Of a DNA stretch of 64,000 nucleotides, positions 1 to 12,400 are shown one piece after another. The translations under genes and the position numbers were made by a program. The stretch covers positions 62,001 to 126,000 of the forward strand of contig JAVYIG010005289.1 of the NCBI GenBank assembly GCA_035222895.1. The letters are read 5' to 3'. Origin of the DNA: Strongylocentrotus droebachiensis. Lineage: Eukaryota; Echinodermata; Echinoidea; Camarodonta; Strongylocentrotidae. Position 1 is the stretch's first letter, and each line of letters starts with the position of its first letter. The notes under the pieces were generated by a model. It did no database searches. It was not told the DNA's origin and saw only the letters and a program-made list of their open reading frames with translations.

Positions 1-1731
1 AAAATTAGTAAATAATATACACGATCTACATAGTAATTATTCAATAAATGAATGGCATACTAAACTTTATGATTAAATCAACAAGAACAAAAACAGAAAT
101 ACAGAATAACATTTGACTACAAACAAGTTAATGTCAATGTGGGGGGAGTATAAAAAGTGATGAACTTATAGTATAACCTCTTGCCTGTATTGATAAGTAT
201 ATCATTATGGGGGGAGACAAAACAAAACAAATTCGAATTAATTAAAGACGTGTGAGGAAATAATGATTTCAATTTTCACCAAGTTGATTCTTACTGTCTA
301 ACCGATTGTAAATTCTGCCGTCCAGTAGTCGAGGAAAACGATATAAGATCTGAATTAAACTTAAATCTATACCTAAAATGTACGTGTAAACGGATTAAAC
401 ATCTATTTGGGTCACCAGTTTAATCCTTTCTTATTACATAAATCTTTTTTATCAACAGTCATAAGGGGCGTTCACACCTGCAGAAAAAAGTGAATTCAAA
501 ATCGATTTTTGCATCGCGATCCAAACAACAACATTTTTGCGTGTGTGGACAGAATAATTTTACTTAACTTCACAATTCGCATCGCGATCCAATTCGAAGT
601 TTGTCTTGCGATTTTTCAGAATAATCGCAATAGTTTGCCGGGCGCTGTGTCACCTGTGTGTGTGAATAGCAAAGACGTTTAAATATAATTACTAGACGGA
701 AAGCAGCACGCGCGGAAACCATGCAGACGAATGGGATTAGGCTCCGCCTCTTTTGGATCATTTGAAGACAAAATAAGCTACCGAGGCGGCTTTTTGATTG
801 GATATGAGCCTCATGAATATGTATTTTATCGATAGTATCGTTTAAGAAACCGGATAATATATTTGACCTCATTGCGTCACTTTAATTATGCAGATTTATG
901 CACGACGCTACTACACTCGCACAAACTGAGAAGAGTTAGTTCATTGAGAATGGGTGAGTAATTGATTGAAATATGAGTAGATTAAGTGAATTTAGTCATC
1001 AATTTTGAAAAAGCTGCAATATATAGTCTTCGTGATGTACGGTAATTTCGTTACATTTGGAGACAGTTCTCAACAGATTTTGGGGGAAAAGACTAGTAAA
1101 ATATTGCTCTTGAAATTGCACTTTGATTTTCATCGTCATGAACTGATGAAGTAGTTTGACTGCGGCTTGCTGTCATTTCACCCTAGTACTCCAGTTAGGG
1201 CCCCGAGGGGTTCCGGCAGGCCCACCCCGGGGAATTTCGGTGCTCATTTGCATCAAGATCAAACTTTCTAATCAAGTTTTATTTGAGATTTGATCGTCAT
1301 CATGAATCTAATTCACCAATCACCGATTTAATTTAAATCTAGATTTAAGGTTATACCTTAAAGTAATCTACGAAGCATGATTTTTTTGATAATCCAAGTG
1401 GATTAATTCTTGTTAAAATCTTTAGTAGATTCTAGACCTCTAGTCTAGACTTGACTTGTGGCTTTACTTATCAATATCGGTGCCATCCGTTCGCTCAGTT
1501 GCATACGCGGTGCGTGTCAACTTTATTTAGACCAAAATTATATGTGACCATTGATAATCAAACAACTCCAAATCCTATTCATTTAGATGTAAACCTGAAA
1601 CTTATTAATAAAATATAGATCTAGACCTAGACACTAGGATTTGTTTACTTAATATTTAGATTTTGTGTGGGTCCAGCGTGCTTGTCAAGTTGTCTAGAGC
1701 CTAGATCTAGACCCTAGCTATCAGTGGCGTA

Positions 1732-2002
1732 CGCAGGATTTTTTCAAGGGGGGGGGGGGGTTTAACATTTTGAAATCGGGCCAAAAACTTTGCAACAACT
1801 CAGCCAGCCGCCGAATAAGCGGGGGGGGGGGAGTCATCTTTTTTAGGTCATCCATTAGGATTTTTTTTTTTTTTTTATTTAAAAAAAAATCAACACTAAA
1901 AAAAAGGGGGGGGGGTTCCAGAAAAAAACATACACATAAAAAAAGCTCAAGGGGGGGGGGGTGGGTTAACCCCAACCCCCCCCCCCCCTGCATACGCGCC
2001 TG
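1732..2002. mobile_element. hAT-like nonautonomous element with G/C runs
   Basis: Begins CAGTGGCGTACGCAGGATTT and ends CATACGCGCCTG, imperfect inverted termini of the family also seen at 6802, 7390 and 36247. Internal runs of G and C exceed 10 bases. The flanking 8-bp repeat is poor here (CTAGCTAT and ACCCCTAT). Confidence 0.6.
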
Positions 2003-2416
2003 ACCCCTATTAATTCTTTTAATATAGACCTATTAGAGATTTTTTTTCTTCTCCAAATTGTGCAGTTCATGTTGATAAATCTATTTGTTTGTGTAAGAGA
2101 AGACCCCTACTAGTCCACAATTATGTTTACTTATGTAGTCCAATTCTTCTTGTCTTAATAAACCAATTTTACTTAAGACTACTTTATATGTATAGGCCAT
2201 ATAAAGCACTTTTTGAAGCACAAGTTTAATCTTCCATTTAATTTTAATTTGTACTGTGGTCCATTAAATTGGAATGTTGATTTCCACACCATATTAAAAT
2301 TAAGGCCAACCATGACATGAAAAATAGTTAATATGCTAGATCTATTTTATTTTGTTATGGAGAAAGGGACGCCTTGATTATCATATCGATTTTTTTTTAA
2401 TTTTTGTTCCAACAGA

Positions 2417-3084
2417 ATGAAACTGATGAAGATCTGGAAGGAGTTAACTGATGAGTGGACATTAAAACATTTCTTATATTTGCAAGATGAAGCAGAAAGT
2501 CCCATGCAGGTAAAATGTTCAGGCTATTTAGCACACAAATATTAAATGACCACCTATTAATTCACTAAAAAGGAAATGGAACTAAGTTTTTGTTGACAGC
2601 GTATATTGTGGAGGTATATTTTATTCTAGTTCTGCACTTAGCACACAAATATTGATATCTTTCCTTTCTTTGTTTACAAAGGAAATTTGTCCTTATTTAC
2701 AGGAGGTCCTGTGTGTAAAAGAACCATATCTAATGCACATTCAAAGCACTACATGATCATACATGTAGGGTATACACAGAACCCCTCATCACTTTTTTTT
2801 GTAAGTGGTCCTTTCACTTCTTGAGCAATTAAGATGACGAAGAACACAAAATAAAATTAAAGAAAGTCTGTTAATAGGATGTATTATGGTTGATGTATAT
2901 CCATTATTATCGCTTTTAAATTGAAGTACCTACATTGTTTTCTCTCATGTAGGATGATGCTTCTCTACAGTGGACGATGAAGGCATGCTGGTTTACAAAC
3001 TCAGGAGAGGAACAAAGAACAGATATTGACGGATCCTATCTAGAAATGCGGGCCTACTACACTTCATACAAGCAAGTGTGCTAA
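2417..3084 (+). CDS. small two-exon coding gene, 74 aa, unrecognised
   Basis: The coding exons are 2417-2509 (31 codons) and 2953-3084 (43 codons plus TAA). The acceptor before 2416 has a long T-rich tract and AACAG; the donor at 2510 is CAG|GTAAAA; the acceptor at 2951-2952 follows TTTTCTCTCATGTAG. A likely 5' UTR exon ends at 953 with GG|GTGAGTA, downstream of a GC-box-like GGCTCCGCC and a CCAAT-type ATTGG. With that exon joined, the frame has a stop (TAG) upstream of the ATG, which fixes the start. The protein begins MKLMKIWKELTDEWTLKHF and ends YYTSYKQVC. It is charged, rich in aromatic residues, and has no signal peptide or membrane segment. I do not recognise the family. It lies only in the left-arm 5.17-kb insertion. 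The splice sites are the main support. Confidence 0.45.
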
Positions 3085-3959
3085 TATACATGTAGGTACC
3101 CCAAATAAACTATTTTGGAACACATATCATGCAGAAAGTTATAGATCTGACAAATATAGTTTTCATTGTCCGTTGACTTGTAAAAGAATACTTGACTGAA
3201 TATCACAATTGTGATTTAGATTAAAAATAAAATGTCAATATAGATGAAATAAAAGTCTACATAATGTATGTTGCAGTTGCATTATTTCCAGTACATTCTC
3301 TGTTCCAAGTTGTTTGGTCATTTTATGTCCCATACTTAACTGAGTATTATTCAATTATGAGCACAAGTTTACATTACAAGTACATTGTACATGTATTACT
3401 TATTTCATACCTTGTCTGATCCAAGCTCTAGCAGGCCTATCGTCTTAATGGAATCATCAGAAATAATCTAACATGAGCAGTAACTAGTCTTGTAGGAAAA
3501 ATAGTTTAGGTTTGCCCACTAGAACTCCAAGTGAATTTTAGTCCTTCCTCTTTTTTGTCAGGGCAGGTATCAGGGTGTATGTTATTATTTATTAATCGTT
3601 GTTGATTTTCTTATACACTGTATCTTATTTTATTTTTCCATTCAACAGACTTGGGTTATCATTACAGCCCTTTCTTCTGAAAACTAGGCTACAACTTTAT
3701 TGATGAATGCAGAAGACATCTACATGGGACTACCTCTTAAAGATGCCACCCTCATATAATGAAAGAGGACAGTAGAGATGGGTTTAAACTTGAATATTTA
3801 CATACTATTTGTTTATTATTTTTATCATATGTTTGTAGAATACCACATTTAAAAAAAGCTAATGAATTTATCATCTTGTCAACTTTCAAATAATTAAAGA
3901 TAACTAATCATCAATGAATAAACATTAACATTTTAACAATGTCAACTACCATCTTATAG

Positions 3960-4004
3960 GATGAAACTGAGGACTGGGCAGAAAGAAATTTCCTTGAAAA
4001 TTGA
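3960..4004 (+). CDS. possible alternative last exon of the small gene
   Basis: An AG at 3958-3959 is followed by an open phase-0 stretch DETEDWAERNFLEN and a TGA at 4002-4004. It could join the exon ending at 2509 in place of 2953-3084. The support is only phase compatibility and the acceptor (CATCTTATAG). Confidence 0.2.
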   Translation, partial: DETEDWAERNFLEN

Positions 4005-4687
4005 GTGATAAAGATCAGTCTAAATCAAAGATTGAATTAATCAATGATATTTTAATTGTAATTATACATGTTTAAAATATTTACCTCTATGGACTTCTGT
4101 ATTAGAAGTTTTTTTAGATTATTATATTATTGCTGCTTCAAGTATTGTATGTAAGAAGGTTTGAAAGACAACCCTCTAAATGCACTAAATATGAAAACTG
4201 CTAATCATCCATGCCTTTCGTATCCAAACTGCTAATTTTAATAGAATCATGTTTTTATACTTCCTAGCTTGTTGTTTCTACATGGACCATGTAACAGGTT
4301 GCAAAAGTGTAAACAATATTATATTTGTTATATGTTTATATTAGAAGGATTTAGAAAATGAAAACTTTTGAATTATAGAATTACTGTTGCTAGAAGTAAT
4401 GGCAGTATTGATTTTTAAGGGAAGGGGGTAGTTTTCCCAGAGAAATTAACGGTATACCAATGTAAAATTAATACAAAAGAGAAAACTATTCTTAAAAATA
4501 AAATTAGAAAGGACATGGGCCTCCTAACTAAAACCCTGGAAACACTTCTGGGTCTTTTTTTTTTTTTCAAATTCGAAATTTCCAGTGTTAAATTCCATTG
4601 TCTTACACAAAAATTATGTCAAGATGTTGAAATCAAACAATGTTTCACTTTCCAAGTTAACAAAATTGAATAAAATATTTAACATAC

Positions 4688-4881
4688 TTTCCGGTCTCTC
4701 TGGTCTCTACATTAAAAATGTTCAAAGCTCCTGCAAAGGTTGCAAAAAGGAAAAGTGAAGAGAATCCAATTGAAATGTGGACAGTAATGGAGTGAATATG
4801 GAATGGTTGATCATAGTTGATAACGAGTGCATGTAAATGAGTGGTAATAACAAGTACGACTAAAAGTGAGACGGAAAAGAA
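4688..4881 (-). CDS. putative exon of an unrecognised membrane protein
   Basis: On the minus strand, a strong acceptor (CCTGTTGCAG) precedes 194 nt of open sequence starting FFSVSLLVVLVITTHLHALV, then a second hydrophobic segment (SIGFSSLFLFATFAGALNIF), then NVETRETGK and a donor GTATGT. This looks like one internal exon encoding two membrane spans. The partner exons were not found. The protein family is not recognised. Confidence 0.3.
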
Positions 4882-5220
4882 CTGCAACAGGTTATTTAGT
4901 CAAGACAACAAACCTTCAGTTGCAGAAGATAATTTACGAAAGATAGAGAAAGAGAGAGAAAGGGAATCATTAAGGTACTACGATGAGAGTGGGTGGGGAA
5001 AAAACATCCACTGTGCCACATAATTTGTTTGTCTAAAATAAGGAAACTTTATACATCAGCATATTAAAAATGTAAAATCATAGCCAGAGAATGTGTTGTT
5101 ATATGGCTTATAGCATGTTTGATTTAATAAACAAAAACAGACCCAGTTATTGATAGACTAAAAAGGGAATAGATCGACACAGTATTTCTTATTCAATGAA
5201 GTTAAGGCCACTCCCCCATA

Positions 5221-5241
5221 TCGCGATGCATCCTGGGTATG
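5221..5241 (-). promoter_or_regulatory. ZNF143/Staf-like site
   Basis: The minus strand reads ATACCCAGGATGCATCGCGA, close to the known ZNF143 core CCCAGNATGC. A second copy is at about 5479-5498. Both lie upstream of the minus-strand exon 4688-4881, as a promoter would. Confidence 0.25.
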
Positions 5242-5478
5242 AGGGGTGGAGCTTAGCAAGCCTGAGATCTGTGAAACTGGATGGTTATTATTATTTTTTG
5301 GACAATAAAGAGATTTTCAGAAAAATTTATGCTGGAATAATAATAAGTAGAGGTGTAATGATGTTTTCAAAGGCTACTTAGTTGGCGTAAATATTCAAAA
5401 ATGAATTATACACGCCATTAAAACCTTAAAAAAAAAAACACACACACAACAACGAGTGGAACTTTAAGGTCCACTTCC

Positions 5479-5498
5479 CGATGCATCCTGGGTACACC
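5479..5498 (-). promoter_or_regulatory. second ZNF143/Staf-like site
   Basis: The minus strand reads GTACCCAGGATGCATCGGGA. It shares its flanks (a CCTTAA-side GTGG motif) with the site at 5221-5241, so the two may be a duplicated promoter piece. Confidence 0.22.
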
Positions 5499-6489
5499 AG
5501 CTGTTATACTGGTGATCGATAATACAAGTTCGAGCGCGTATTTCACCTAACGGTGATCGCATCAGAATATTCCACGCTGATTCGCTGAATCACTTGCGTT
5601 GCTAGCGCGCAGCGTGATGAATAAATTACCCATAATTCCGTACAGTAGATTATTTGACCTCTCTTATTACGCTGATACGCGCATTGTCTTTTACCATGTA
5701 GTGAACATCATTCCAGTACACTTTTCGCGGGGAGCATCCTACAGAATGCATAATTCATAAGGCTCATGAATTATGCAAGGTAGCTTATTTTGGCTTCTAA
5801 TGGATCCGGACAAAATGGCGGAGCTTGGGGGGCCTGGTGAATAGTATTGAAAATCGAAAATTGACTGATTTAATCCCAGGGTTCCAAGCGCGCGTACATC
5901 GTCGAGATTCATGCATGCGCAGTTTGGATGTTTTTGCCGTCGAGCGAGAATTCTCCCTGTGTGTGAATGATGGCCCCCCCCCCCAAAAAAAAAAAAAAAT
6001 AAAAAATAAATAAATAAATAAATATAAAAAAAAATCGATCTTTGTATCGCGTTCCAAATCGCACTAATTGTTATGTGTGAACGGGCCTACCATCTGCTGA
6101 GAACCAGGGGGCGTTTACTCCTATAAAAGTAGAAAAAAACTAACGACCTTCTGGCTCTCGGAAGCAACATCATTGTATTTACACGAAATGCCATTCTCAA
6201 AAAATACTCAAAGTTAATGCAGAAATCTTTGTGAAGTGCCTCATTACAGATGATGTCATTCATTTGTTACGAATATAGGCATTTCAACATTCAGAATGCG
6301 AATTGAATACATTAAATCTAATTAGATATAATAGGACAATCCATTATGTTTGTCCTACCTAGCAACAATTAATGTAAATTAATCGCATCCTGACTATTGA
6401 AATATGATTATTTGTAAGAGGTAATGAAATGATTTGTTACGAGGCTTTAATTTGATTACATTACGAAAATGGCATGAAGAAATACTTAC

Positions 6490-9400
6490 GAGAGCGATTG
6501 CATTGGAAAGTAAAATCTCCGATGGGCTCAAGACGATGAAGTATGCGATATTGACCGAGAGATAGACAACCATGACGATCACAAGCGAAGTGATGATCGA
6601 GACTGGGATCGTTCTATACATAAACAAAACACATTGATTTCGCTTCATCAGTTATGTCATGCATTTAGTAAAATAGACCGAGGATTATTTTGTTTTAATG
6701 CCGGCTGCAGGGGATCTTGAACTTGATCTGATCTTTCCACTTTCAAAGGATCAAAATAAAAACAAAATAACTGTTATTTGATATATACAATTATGTGACA
6801 ACAGGCGCGTACGCAGGGGGTGGTTTGGGGGTTAAACCCCCGCCCCCTCACTTTGTTTGTATGTGTGTATTTTGGGACAACCCCCCCCCCCCACCGATTC
6901 GGCCTGATTTAAAAATGTTAACCCCCCCCCCCCTTGAAAAAAAATCCTGCGTACGCTACTGTGGGACAACATCATTAAAATACATAGAAATGTCATAGTT
7001 GAATAGTAAAACATTTCATGCACTAAACGAGGACATTTCTTCACATAATTTTTTTTTGAAAAGTGGATGGATTATCGAAAAGTTATGACTGAAAATCGAC
7101 AATCAAAACAAGCAAAAAATGAATACATACAAACAAATATTCAACATGGAATGTACTACAATGTCTCATGTATTTAATAAAAAATGTATCACCCCAAACA
7201 AATCCAAAACGAATAAAAAACAAAAAATAATAATTGTATGATCTATTTTTCCTGTATGAGCATTTTATTGCCCTTTCTTATTGAGATGCGTAAAATTAAT
7301 CTATGCATGTCGCTCGCCCCACCCCCACAAGGTTAAAACAAATAGCGTTCCTTCTACTAGTCGTAGACGGCATTAATCATTCGTGTGACCAGGGGCGTAC
7401 GCAGGGGGGGGGGGTTGGGGGTTCAAACCCCCCCCCTTTGGTGTTTTTATGTATGTAAACCTACATAAAAAAAACTAAACCCCCCCCCTTTGGTTTTTTT
7501 TTTATTTATTTTTTTTATTATTAAAAACAAAATATATATATATATACCCACGGCTAACCTAAATAAGGGGACCTTACCCCCCCCCCCCCCCCCAACGAAG
7601 AAAAATGTCAAATTTTGAAATTTCGAGATCGCTTACCCCCCCCCCCCCCCCCACTGACTGAGCGACTTTTCGGCCGGCGCGATTTTCAAATTTTCGGGAG
7701 CAAAATATTTTAAACCCCCCCCCCCCTTGAAAAAATCCTGCGTACGCCCCTGCGTGTGACATAGGCTTTGTCCATCTATAGACCTGTTTACGAACATATT
7801 CACATGTTATGCTTGTCCGATGCTTGTTCGACATAGCAACATCCAATGTATGCTCACTGGATTCCAAGTATTGTACTTTATTCATTTCTAACAGGTTAAT
7901 GGAATAACTCATAACTAGGTCCCCAGGAAAGAAACATCCATCAATTTGAATATGCTCAAACTGGTCTATTGAAGGAGGTTTCTAAGCTCTGCGCAAAAGA
8001 CAACTTTTGCGACAGGATCTGCCGATAAAGTGGAGGCATATATACATACGGAGGGTGGTGCCTTCATAATCCGGGGCCCTTAAAATCATGGCCATTACAA
8101 ATATACTTTATTATTCGGATTGGATGAAAGCAAATTTACACAACTGAGTGACCCAAGATACTTTGTGCGTTTGCAGAGTTATACCAAGGAGTTTTAAGAG
8201 CTGGAGTCCCAACTGGTAACAAATTATACCAAGTAGCTGCCGTTTCATAAGGTTGCACAATAGAATCTACTGATGTGCTGTTACCGTTGATGTCCGAGGT
8301 TCGAAACCGCAGTAGCGGATTCAGGGAGGAAAAAACAGGTAAAAACACGTTAATTGTACCCTTTTTTTTGGAGACACCCTCCCCCATGGCGCTCAAGACA
8401 AGGGGTTTGCGATTTTTCAAATTCTCGAGGGCCAAAAAAAAAATAGTGCTCCTAAGGAAGGTCCAGTTAAGCTATGCCTGACATATGTTTTCTCCTGGCG
8501 GCTTCGAAGATGGTACAAAGGTAATTAGCTAGATATGACTCCATCTCTTAAAACTCCTTGGTTATACCATGGAGCTATAGCTTCATGGTTATACAGTGTG
8601 TATCAAACACTCATAACATAAGGTACAGGTTTAAAATCTCGACACGTGAAGTATAAGGACAAAACAATGAAGTTGAAAGAGGGGTCAAAGCGATTTGCGC
8701 ACGGGGGAATAATGGTCATTCCAAACTGTAAAAAGAAAATGTATAATGGATGTATTGATGGATTCACGGAGTTATGTATCATTCATTTATGCATCGAAGG
8801 TGCAGTCTGTGATACACAGGTAAAAGTACCATTGTCAAGAGGGCAAACAAAAGGTAGCCAGGAAGCACCTATATACATCACTTTGGCAGTGATTTTTCTG
8901 AAAGGCACTAAGTGGGACATGTTTAACAGATAGTGGATAGTTGTTGTAATTTGTATATGTATATATATTATCTATCTAACAGTTATGAAGAGGGCAACAT
9001 TCTGTATATTATTACATCGAATATTGCTGTGGTAGACTTGTGCCCTACTTGATGTTCTGTATTCAATTGCATAATATAGTAGACCTAGGAAGGAATAAAT
9101 GCTTGTTAGTAAGCTTGTTGGTTTCGAACCCGGGTCACCAGATTTCGAGACCACTGCTCTACCGACTGAGCTATCGCGCCTCCTCTACATGTGTCTTACC
9201 TAAATTCATGTATCATGTTTATAGTTAATGAAATATTTGGGGCTTAGATAAATGTGGGTTAAGCCCCTCGCCCAACACTCCTGCCAACAGCCCTGCAAAA
9301 ACAACATCTACAACAAATCAAAAGAAACCACAGGAGTTAACTATACTTGTAGTGTACATTGTAATTCTAATATGGTTGGATAGCGTTATTGAAATAGTAG

Positions 9401-12400
9401 CTTACCTGGATGGCCGAACAATTTCCTCTGTCACTGAAAACAGATTCTGCCTATATAGAATGAAATCAGGAAAGGAGAATCGTAAATTGCTTTTTTTCGG
9501 TAGTTGGTTTGTTTCGTTTTGTATATTATGGCGCTTTTCCAATTAAAAGTAACTTGTTAACTTTACCATGATTACTTGGTATGATTACTCAAGTCAATAC
9601 ATTACATTGCAATGTTTCACTTCACAGAAATGACTGTCAAGAAAGGACTGCGATATCTTCTTTTCTAAGTATTACAAATATATATGATATTGAGCCATAA
9701 AATTACAAACAAACTAGGAGAAGATATGTTACTCAGCATTCGATGGTTTTAAATAATCTTTCCATAATATATCACTGCCTAGATGTTCGAAAGATCTATG
9801 ATTAGAATTTTAATATGATCATTGATTAGAAATATTTTCACGTTGGCCCATAAGGCATGCAAACTCTCATTTTTCCTGATGTTACTACACACTTCCCACC
9901 CCTTTCCCTTCTCCCCCATCTTATTATCCTCACTCTTCTTAACTCTGAACAAACACTAAACTTTCTAAAGTTCACTACCTATTTTTGTTTTTAATTAAAC
10001 AAGCAAAAAATCCCATTGTCGTAAGGCTCAACCTTCCATTTTTATTTATATAAACCTTTATTTTTTTAAAGTTGAGAGGCTGACCATGGCTTGCTCGGGT
10101 CTAAAGTAGAATCTAGTTTCTTTGGGCATATTTGGTGAGGATACAAAAAGTAAAATTTAGATATTATACGCGTAGCCTCTTTCTATTTAAACTTTGCAAA
10201 TGCAATATTGACAATCTGACCGCTACAAAGGTCTTATACCCCGAGGCATACAACCTTTGGCCTTTTATTATGCTCATGAAAATTCAGTTATCTAAGCATA
10301 TTGTCAATCGAAATACATGTACATTGTGTAGAATCAATCGTTTTGGAATTTGAATCGCTTTGTGTGATTTTTTTATTAACTCGTAAAGCGGTACAAATAT
10401 ACGATTCTCGATGAAAATTGTCGCTTTTAAATTATAATCTTGATCATCTTCCCTCAACTTACTGGGGATTTTTACTGTTTTCCTCACATTGATTCTAGAC
10501 AAAGTGATAACAGATTCATGCTATTCCCACGACAACGTCAAAATGTTTAAAAGTACATTTAGGGTGTGGGATTTGCCAAATTTGAATTTGTATTCAAAGT
10601 GTGTCGAATGAGAAGAACACAATTGAAACAGGACCCAAGTATTTTACACTAAACACCAGCTTGGTATTATTGTAGTCTGTTTTGAGCACAACAAAAATTT
10701 GCTTTAAATCTGTGTAAAATTATAAGAGTAAATGCGCAATTGACTCCAAACAGACTATCAATTCAGATTACCCCCCACCCCCCCCCCCCCAACAAAAAAC
10801 AAAAAACAAAAAAATGCCCCAATTTCCCTGGGCTGGGATAGGAGACTTCCCCCTTCCCCAGACTCGCATCTGTTATGCAACATGATTTGCATCTCAAGAG
10901 TTAAAAATAATACTAAAATTTCCTTGGACTTAGAGTGAGACAGCTCTTTACTCCCGATGTTTTCCTTTTAAATATATCTTTTTAAATATATCTTCGACCA
11001 AGTATCTGTGTCAGGTACGTTTCGCTTGTAGTTGTTCATTTCTTTGTTTGTTTGTTATCCTAAACGGTTTTAAATAGAGTTTCGGCTCGCCAGTGTACAT
11101 GTACCTGTTTTGATGACGTTGGCCTTGATTCTCATGGCATTGGTCGAATGCCCATAAACCGCAGTGAACCTAGATATGGGGACCAGATAAGTAAATACAA
11201 ATATTTTCTAACACCGCAATAAAAAGGCCTTTGTTCGTTAGATACACACGTTATTGCAGAGAAATACAATGAATGTCATTTATCTTTTTTATTTTGTTTA
11301 ATACCTTACCATCCAGAGTAAGCGAAGAGCCCAGAGTAGACAGCCAGTGGAAATGTCTCGAATCTGGTGGGTCCTTCAAAAGCACCTTCAAAATGGGAGA
11401 CATCCCCGATACCTGTTTCCGAAAATAACCCGAGAAGAACAATCGGGGGGGGGGGGTAAATTCAGCATGATATCTTATCAATTACATCACTTATGTTGCT
11501 TCTATTGTCGTTAATTTTTATCATTATCATCATTACTCCTACCATTAATGTAAATATTATCATTGATATTATTATTATTATTATCATTATCAATATCATT
11601 ATTATTATCATTATTATCATCATCATCATTATCATCATCATTATTTTGATTATTACTGTCATCATTATCATCATTACTATAATATTTTTTTAGACATTAT
11701 TAATGCTATTATTATCATTATTAGACATTCATTTTTTGTTTTTATTAAGTTTTTAATAACAAAATGTTAAAGGCAGCTGGCAATGGAAAAATAATTATGA
11801 AGGAATTATTGGAAGACATATTCTTCTTCTTCTTCTTCTTCTTCTTCCAAATTAATATCAGGGTTGACTTTCTCTGTAATAACTCCAAGATCTCTTCCAC
11901 ATTTACCCCCAAAATACATGCATATCTATCAATTTCTTAAAAATTAAGAACTTTTTCCCATTGAATTAAAATTGTTTTTTCCTACAAAACACTAATGTTT
12001 TGGGGGTTAAAATCTAAGACTGTTTATGATGTGGGAAAGGATTCTTTCAGACTTTCGTTATTTGTGATATATCCCAACAATTTTCTTTCAAAATGGATAG
12101 TATTGTGCATCACAACACATCTGACCCCCCCCCCCCCACACACACACACACACACACACACACCTCCTCTCATCCATTCCATAATCATAATAAACTGCTC
12201 ATGCCCACTTATTTCCTGAAACATCATAGAGTATAGAAATAGTACTTTTCAGTTGTACTTAACATTCCTAATCCTTTGAACTATCTGCATTACCAATCAC
12301 TATCGTCTAGTTAAAATACCGAGATACTGAATTAAAACATTATCCATCCGGTAATCACGTTTTCCGCCACGGTGGTTTTTTATGATCACGGACTGGAAGG

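Larger units (their letters stand above)
670..5844. mobile_element. 5.17-kb left-arm-specific insertion with 8-bp direct repeats and subterminal inverted repeats
   Basis: The right arm lacks this block. GTGAATAG occurs at 662-669 and again at 5837-5844, as expected for an 8-bp target duplication. Just inside the ends, 746-790 and the reverse complement of about 5780-5825 share GCTCCGCC, then GAAG and AAAATAAGCTACC, an imperfect inverted repeat. Inside lie a spliced small gene (plus), a membrane-protein-like exon (minus) and a nested hAT-like element (1732-2002). No transposase was recognised. The 8-bp duplication would fit hAT or P-like elements. A deletion between short repeats in the right arm is the alternative. 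Confidence 0.5.
465..6090. mobile_element. older MITE interrupted by the 5.17-kb insertion
   Basis: GGGCGTTCACACC at about 467 and GTGTGAACGGGCC at about 6075 are inverted ends, with ATCGATTTTTGCATCGCGATCC-type sequence inside each. The right-arm copy runs from about 39808 to 41432 and is interrupted by the 40019 hAT-like element instead. Confidence 0.5.

Noticed and set aside
1721-2003. Open frames across G and C runs
   Set aside because: Homopolymer-driven glycine/proline frames within a hAT-like element.
8646-8933. 95-codon plus-strand open frame
   Set aside because: Counterpart sequence on the right arm (about 34930-35230) does not keep the frame; no splice or homology support.
9119-9182. 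Possible tRNA gene on the minus strand
   Set aside because: A and B boxes are good, but there is no acceptor stem partner after the T arm and no regular anticodon arm; the sequence continues into SINE body, so it is a tRNA-derived SINE relic.
10132-10353. 73-codon frame conserved on both arms (partner 30365-30144)
   Set aside because: Conservation follows from the recent duplication of the whole intron; substitutions are not biased to silent sites and there are no splice or promoter signals.
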